Below, piece after piece: positions 6,830 to 10,871 of a stretch of 10,871 nt of DNA. Position 1 is the stretch's first letter. The number at the start of each line of letters is the position of its first letter. Where the stretch lies: positions 1 through 10,871 of the forward strand of contig CALEGD010000117.1 of the NCBI GenBank assembly GCA_937877075.1, read 5' to 3'. The position numbers and the translations under genes were made by a program. A model generated the notes under the pieces. The model ran no database searches. It saw only the letters and a program-made list of their open reading frames with translations, and was not told where the DNA came from. This stretch comes from an uncultured Acholeplasmatales bacterium. Its GTDB lineage: Bacteria > Bacillota_I > Bacilli_A > ML615J-28 > CAG-698.

Positions 6830-8870
6830 GACTTCTCACCTCGATCCAAACATTTACAATAAAAGTAAAGATTTCATTTAATAACAGATAAACAATAAAG
6901 ACGACTACGGCAATCATCAAGGCGGTAAAAATAGAAAGCAGAATATTACCGATTGATGAAGAGAAAGAATAATTGTGTATTTCCTTGACCATTAAAATTA
7001 AATAAATAATTAATACAAGGATTGTGATAAAGCTTCCAAATTCATAGATAAACCTTTCGTTAAAGGTTAAGAAATTAGAAATTAGAGTAAGTATCGGCAG
7101 GAAAATCAAAAGCGGTGAAAGCATATAAGAGCTCGCTTGATAGACATGACGGAATTTGCCTTCCCCTTCTCTGATCGAACAAACCAAATAATTCGCTATT
7201 ACAAATAATCCAAACGGCAGAAAAACTTTAACGCTTTCCTCAAAAAGATTGATTTGGGAAGTAATTTTATTATTAAAAAGGAAACCGGTTAAATAGAGTG
7301 AAGCGATATAAAAGGAATAAATTATCAGCAGGAGGACGGTAGCGGAAAGGACAGAGGTCCTAAGTTCTTTTTTAATTCCATAGTAACCGTCAAACGGATG
7401 CCTAATTAATGTAAAAGCAAAGGCAACTTCCCGATATAGGGTGAACTTTTTCAACCGTTGATGTAAATAACCGAAAGGTTTGTAGATATGATGCATAAAC
7501 TTAAGTTTCAAGTTTACCAGATAAATGATTAATAAGCCAAATAGGATAATTAGATAATTTCCGGCATTTTGAAGAAGATAAATATTTCTTACTTCCCAAA
7601 ATGCACTGGAATAACCGTATTGATCCCGGGCCACTTTGAAAGATTCCATTGCAGCTTCATAATTCCCCGCAGCAAAATTTGCACCGCCGAGGCCAATATG
7701 GGCAAGGTCAAACAAAGAGTTCATTTTTAAAACTTCTTCCCAATAAACCTTACTTTCCAGATAATATCCGTTTTGATAGAGATACAAAGCCTGATGAACT
7801 GTATTTGCAAAGAGGGTGGGATAAAATATCTGCAAAGAACTATTCTCCGAGTCAAGAGCATAGATATTATTCCGAGAATCAACCGCCAGACTTGACGCTT
7901 TATCAAAAAGTCCTTTTTGAGCGGAAACATCCCGGCCTCCAAAGATAAATAACAAATCGCCTTCGTCACTATATTCGATAATATAACCGTCTTCGGAGAT
8001 TGTATAAACATTATTGATTGGTCCGACGGCAACATCTTCATTATTATCGTTTCCGAAAAGAGTGTCGGTTATGACGGTATTGCCGATATTGAGTTTTTTA
8101 TATCCCTCAACAGTTTTCGTAATCGTAATCAGAGACCCTTTTTGGTCAACCGAGACATTATAAACGGGGTTAGGGATCATCTTAAACCAATTTCTTCTTT
8201 GTTCTTCGTTAAAAAGAAAGAAGCGCAGAATATTTTGAAAAGTCGATGGAATTTGATTTCCGCCAAAATAACCGAAAAATTCGCCGTCGTTTTTAAATTG
8301 AGCTAAACCGTTGATATTTCCAGATAAAACCAGATAGACATTTCCGCCGTTATCAACTTCAATTTTACTTGGTTTGAAGGTTTCATCCTCAAGTAAGAGC
8401 GGACTTTTTTCCGGTCGTCGGTAAATTACTTGAATATTGTGGGTCTTATTTTCTTCATCATAAACAAATTTATAAGCTTCTTCTTTACCAAAATCAGCAA
8501 CATAAAGATTACCGTCCCGATCAACCGCAACCCCTTTCGGCTCAAGAAGAAAACCCTCACCGATAATTTCCGGGAGAATATCTTCTTCTCCGGGGTTAAA
8601 CTTGATTATTCTTGCGTTTCCCGTATCAGCAATATAGACATTCTCGAATCGGTCAATGACGATATCCGAAGGATTACTTAAAGAATAATTTCCAATAGTT
8701 TGAGTCATAGCCAAAGGAACATAAGCATCTTGGGTCCTGACTAAGCTTCTTTGGGAGCGACTATAAGTATAAGTCTGATAAGGAACCCCGTTTTCGGCTG
8801 CAAGTCGAGGGCCGAAAAGAAACGGTAAAATTAAAAATAATATTAAAGTCAAAATAAAGAGTTTTTTCAT
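6822..8870 (-). CDS. Membrane protein with NHL-type beta-propeller, TPR repeats and Yip1-like domain
   Basis: About 682 residues. Seen: a signal peptide (MKKLFILTL... cleavage near RLAAEN, about 25); a beta-propeller region (about 60-350) with NHL-type repeats such as PSDIVIDRFENVYIADTGNA, PKGVAVDRDGNLYVADFGK and ASSLAVDSRNNIYALDSEN; two TPR-like helical pairs (about 357-425, including GLGGANFAAGNYEAAMESF); a membrane helix (438-454); a basic, probably cytoplasmic linker with IRHPFDGYYGIKKE (490-503), typical of the start of bacterial YIP1-family domains; and about five more helices (507-665). Propeller and TPR should face outward. Function is unknown; glycan or partner-protein binding next to the transporters is plausible. 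Start: of the adjacent ATGs at 8873 and 8870, the latter lies at better spacing from AGGTGG (8875-8880). It starts 8 bases after the pair-1 MalG gene and overlaps the DUF5696-like gene by 8 bases. Confidence 0.82.
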   Translation of the reverse strand: MKKLFILTLILFLILPFLFGPRLAAENGVPYQTYTYSRSQRSLVRTQDAYVPLAMTQTIGNYSLSNPSDIVIDRFENVYIADTGNARIIKFNPGEEDILPEIIGEGFLLEPKGVAVDRDGNLYVADFGKEEAYKFVYDEENKTHNIQVIYRRPEKSPLLLEDETFKPSKIEVDNGGNVYLVLSGNINGLAQFKNDGEFFGYFGGNQIPSTFQNILRFFLFNEEQRRNWFKMIPNPVYNVSVDQKGSLITITKTVEGYKKLNIGNTVITDTLFGNDNNEDVAVGPINNVYTISEDGYIIEYSDEGDLLFIFGGRDVSAQKGLFDKASSLAVDSRNNIYALDSENSSLQIFYPTLFANTVHQALYLYQNGYYLESKVYWEEVLKMNSLFDLAHIGLGGANFAAGNYEAAMESFKVARDQYGYSSAFWEVRNIYLLQNAGNYLIILFGLLIIYLVNLKLKFMHHIYKPFGYLHQRLKKFTLYREVAFAFTLIRHPFDGYYGIKKELRTSVLSATVLLLIIYSFYIASLYLTGFLFNNKITSQINLFEESVKVFLPFGLFVIANYLVCSIREGEGKFRHVYQASSYMLSPLLIFLPILTLISNFLTFNERFIYEFGSFITILVLIIYLILMVKEIHNYSFSSSIGNILLSIFTALMIAVVVFIVYLLLNEIFTFIVNVWIEVRSRG
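6836..6842 (-). promoter_or_regulatory. Ribosome binding site fixing the GTG start of the DUF5696-like gene
   Basis: GAGGTGA on the minus strand, 6 bases before the GTG at 6829. No in-frame ATG near the signal sequence competes. The site lies inside the end of the preceding Yip1-domain gene. Confidence 0.7.
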
Positions 8871-8878
8871 CATTCCAC

Positions 8879-9745
8879 CTACTTAATTCCTGAATATGCC
8901 ATCGTATTGATGACCTTACTTTGGAGGATAATGAAAAGAATTAAATTCGGAACAAACATCAAAAGCGCACCGGCCGCTGCAATTCCTTGTCCTTGTGGTT
9001 CTTGCCGGTTAACTAAATTGGCTAGAAAGTATGACAAAGTGCGTAAAGATTCATCATCAAAATAGGTAGCTGAAGTGGCACTGTCGTTCCATATTATTTG
9101 GAAAGAAAGCATTCCGACAGTAGCTAAAGCAGGTTTTATTAACGGTAAAATAATTTTTGAATAGATTTGCATTTCGCTGGCACCGTCGATTTTAGCGCTT
9201 TCAATCAATTCGTTGGGAATTTGATCGATAAATTGTTTTATTAAAAATAAGGCTACTGGTAAAGTAATGACCGGAAGAATATGAGCTAGAAAATTTTCGA
9301 TTAAACCGAGCCTGGCAATAATAAAATAACGGGGAATTGCAACCGCAACCGGAACAAACATCAGCGCTAAAGTATTAATCTCAAAAAGCAAGATTCGTCC
9401 CCGAAACTTTAATTTCGATAAGCCGTAAGCGGAAAGGGAAGTGACGAGAATGGTCAAGCCGACTCCACTTATACTCACGAAAATACTATTTAAAAGATAA
9501 CGACTAAAGGGAATTCTGGTTTCACTGGTAACCCTGAGTAAGTTTTGGAAGTTTTCCATACTCGGTCGCCGAACAAAGAAACGCGGAGGCCAATTATATA
9601 GCTCATTAACCGATTTAAAAGCATGGGAAAAGATATAAAGCATCGGCAATAACATTAAAATCGAAATCAGAATTAAGATCAAATAAAACTTAATCTGACT
9701 GGGATGAAATTTAGTCGGATTTATTCTTCTGCCTTGAAATGTCAT
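8879..9745 (-). CDS. Carbohydrate ABC transporter permease, MalG type (pair 1)
   Basis: CUT1-family sugar importer membrane subunit, 288 residues, normal length. Seen: a short cytoplasmic N-terminus, first helix (19-41), helices around 84-108, 118-145, 152-171, 207-222 and 257-275, and the EAA loop ESAKIDGASEMQIYSKI...LPLIKP (182-205). The C-terminal AYSGIK resembles the usual VKG-type tail. The AGGAGG ribosome binding site lies 7 bases before the ATG and is read as the last codons of the upstream MalF-type gene, whose stop is 2 bases away. It pairs with that MalF-type subunit and is far less like the pair-2 MalG than a recent duplicate would be. Stop codon TAG overlaps the next gene's ribosome binding site. 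Confidence 0.94.
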   Translation of the reverse strand: MTFQGRRINPTKFHPSQIKFYLILILISILMLLPMLYIFSHAFKSVNELYNWPPRFFVRRPSMENFQNLLRVTSETRIPFSRYLLNSIFVSISGVGLTILVTSLSAYGLSKLKFRGRILLFEINTLALMFVPVAVAIPRYFIIARLGLIENFLAHILPVITLPVALFLIKQFIDQIPNELIESAKIDGASEMQIYSKIILPLIKPALATVGMLSFQIIWNDSATSATYFDDESLRTLSYFLANLVNRQEPQGQGIAAAGALLMFVPNLILFIILQSKVINTMAYSGIK

Positions 9746-9747
9746 CT

Positions 9748-10635
9748 CTACGCCTCCTTTTCACCTAAAAGTCTTTGAGTTATTTTAGAAATTGAATAAA
9801 CCAGTATCAAGAGGATAACCGAAATTGATGAAGCATAACCCATCATATAACGAATAAAACCAAAATCTTCAATATGATTTAAAATCAATTGACCGGCATA
9901 TTGCGGCGTGGGATTACTTCCGGTCAGTTGGACCCCGATTGCTCCGGCTTGGAAAGTCCCAACTACCGCCATTACCGCTCCGAATAGCATTTGTGGTTTC
10001 ATTTGGGGGATGGTAATATAAAAGATTTCCTGAGCTCGATTTTGAAGACCGTCTACATAAGCGGCTTCATAAAGAACCGGATCAATGTTTAAAACACCGG
10101 CCAACATCGCCAAAAATCCGACTCCCATACTACTCCAAAGCGAAACTACAATCATAATTGTCATTAAATATTTTGGGTCCGAAAGAAACTGAATCGGTTG
10201 TTGAACAAGATTCAAATCCATCAGGATACTGTTAAGATAGCCGTTAACATCACCGGAAAAGATTACCGTCCACATAACCTGCATGGCGATTCCGACCGTC
10301 ATTGACGGTGTATATAGGATAACCGCCAGAATTGTTCTGGAACGATGAGGAATCTGAGCCAGCATCCAAGCCAACAAAAAGGAAAGAATATACCCGAGCG
10401 GACCGACCAAAAGCGAAAACTTAATCGTGTTCGGAAGAACATACTGCATAAAGACCGTATCCATCGTCACCAATTCTACATAATTCTTCATGCCAATTAT
10501 ATTTGGCGATTCAATTGTATTAAAATAGGTGAAGGAAAGAATAATGGCAATAATTACCGGAATCACAACAAAGGTAATAAACAAAAGCCAATAAGGGCTT
10601 AAAAACCAAGCCGGATGATTCATTTTTTTAATCAT
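9748..10635 (-). CDS. Carbohydrate ABC transporter permease, MalF type (pair 1)
   Basis: CUT1-family sugar importer membrane subunit, 295 residues from the chosen start MIKKMNHPAW. Seen: first helix (12-35), helices around 71-93, 101-125, 157-181, 216-233 and 266-284, and the EAA loop YEAAYVDGLQNRAQEIFYI...IPQMKP (189-214), in which the usual DGA is DGL. An upstream in-frame ATG at 10662 has no ribosome binding site, while GAGGGG (10640-10645) lies 4 bases before the ATG at 10635, so the shorter form is chosen. It overlaps the end of the solute-binding protein gene by 8 bases, indicating translational coupling. Together with the next gene and the binding protein it forms a complete importer apart from the ATPase. 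Confidence 0.93.
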   Translation of the reverse strand: MIKKMNHPAWFLSPYWLLFITFVVIPVIIAIILSFTYFNTIESPNIIGMKNYVELVTMDTVFMQYVLPNTIKFSLLVGPLGYILSFLLAWMLAQIPHRSRTILAVILYTPSMTVGIAMQVMWTVIFSGDVNGYLNSILMDLNLVQQPIQFLSDPKYLMTIMIVVSLWSSMGVGFLAMLAGVLNIDPVLYEAAYVDGLQNRAQEIFYITIPQMKPQMLFGAVMAVVGTFQAGAIGVQLTGSNPTPQYAGQLILNHIEDFGFIRYMMGYASSISVILLILVYSISKITQRLLGEKEA

Positions 10636-10871
10636 GATTCCCCTCGTTAAGCCAGTAATCAATATTTGAAATCGTCGGAACCCGATAATCTTTTATTTTG
10701 GTTCCGTTTTTGGTATAACCGAATTCTTCCATTTTATATAAGATCTCTCGATTGGATATTCTGGCGGCTTCATCTAAGGCCAAACGCGGATTAACACCGT
10801 TAAAGACAATTTTACTCCAAGCATTGCTTATTTCCCTTTCTACCATATAGGATCCGGGAATACGGGTTGCT
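10628..10871 (-). CDS. Extracellular solute-binding protein of a sugar ABC transporter (C-terminal end, cut by window edge)
   Basis: The last 80 residues are visible; the reading frame is open to the right edge, beginning ATRIPGSYMVERE, so the Met at 10846 is internal. The segment REISNAWSKIVFNGVNPRLA followed by LDEAARISNREI and KMEEFGY matches the conserved C-terminal helices of carbohydrate-binding lipoproteins of CUT1 importers (pattern NAW..VVF.G.NPR.AL..A...IN.EI..K..EFG). After EFGY comes a tail of about 28 residues (including YRVPTISNIDYWL) that I do not recognise as standard. The stop TAA overlaps the start of the pair-1 MalF permease by 8 bases, so it belongs to that transporter. 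The ligand cannot be read from this fragment. Confidence 0.8.
   Translation of the reverse strand, partial: ATRIPGSYMVEREISNAWSKIVFNGVNPRLALDEAARISNREILYKMEEFGYTKNGTKIKDYRVPTISNIDYWLNEGNHD
10640..10645 (-). promoter_or_regulatory. Ribosome binding site of the pair-1 MalF permease
   Basis: GAGGGG on the minus strand, 4 bases before the ATG at 10635. It decides against the in-frame ATG at 10662, which has no purine-rich site in front of it. Confidence 0.65.

Noticed and set aside
7649..7948. 99-codon plus-strand open frame
   Set aside because: It is antisense to the TPR/propeller-coding part of the Yip1-domain gene and has no recognisable motif or start signal. The same applies to the other short plus-strand frames near 4739, 5963, 8430 and 10345.
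7727..8041. 104-codon minus-strand frame inside the Yip1-domain gene
   Set aside because: It is an alternative frame of a gene whose domains run unbroken through this region; no sign of a frameshift.
2581..10635. Recent duplication giving two permease pairs
   Set aside because: Beyond the shared EAA loops and topology the two MalF-type and two MalG-type proteins differ in length, termini and most residues, so they look like distinct old subfamilies.
10635..10662. Longer start for the pair-1 MalF permease
   Set aside because: The ATG at 10662 lacks a ribosome binding site, whereas GAGGGG precedes the ATG at 10635.
1..10871. Mycoplasma-type genetic code (TGA as Trp)
   Set aside because: Genes ending at 4559 and 3513 stop with TGA in textbook ATGA overlaps, and conserved Trp positions use TGG.

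Overview
The window looks like chromosomal DNA of a low-GC, Gram-positive-lineage bacterium (Firmicutes/Bacilli). It is AT-rich, has strong AGGAGG-type ribosome binding sites, densely packed genes and a Gram-positive style lipoprotein. TGA is used as a stop (two genes end in TGA at ATGA overlaps) and Trp is TGG, so the code is the standard bacterial one, not the Mycoplasma/Spiroplasma code. An intact-looking mraY start shows that the cell makes, or can make, peptidoglycan. I cannot name the genus.

All supported genes lie on the minus strand, so transcription runs from high to low coordinates. From right to left: the C-terminus of an extracellular solute-binding protein (cut by the window edge); a MalF-type and a MalG-type sugar ABC permease (pair 1); a large membrane protein with an NHL-type beta-propeller, TPR repeats and a C-terminal Yip1-like membrane domain; a 756-residue exported protein resembling the DUF5696 family; a second MalF-type/MalG-type permease pair (pair 2); a GH16 beta-glucanase (laminarinase-like) lipoprotein with a C-terminal FN3-like domain; and a 243-residue membrane-anchored protein of unknown function. 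Neighbouring genes overlap by 4-8 bases or are separated by 2-16 bases, so these nine genes read as one operon. It ends in a hairpin terminator directly after the last stop codon. A separate promoter with a perfect TATAAT box then starts mraY, which runs off the left edge.

The likely job of the operon is surface capture, trimming and import of a polysaccharide. The GH16 enzyme would cut a beta-1,3-glucan-type (laminarin-like) chain outside the membrane. The binding protein and permeases would import oligosaccharides. The DUF5696 and propeller/TPR/Yip1 proteins are uncharacterised partners. No ATPase is present, so the CUT1 transporters probably use a shared MsmX-type ATPase encoded elsewhere. 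Only one binding protein is visible for two permease pairs.

There is no gene-free stretch over 300 bases. I found no RNA genes, mobile elements, CRISPR arrays or large repeats.
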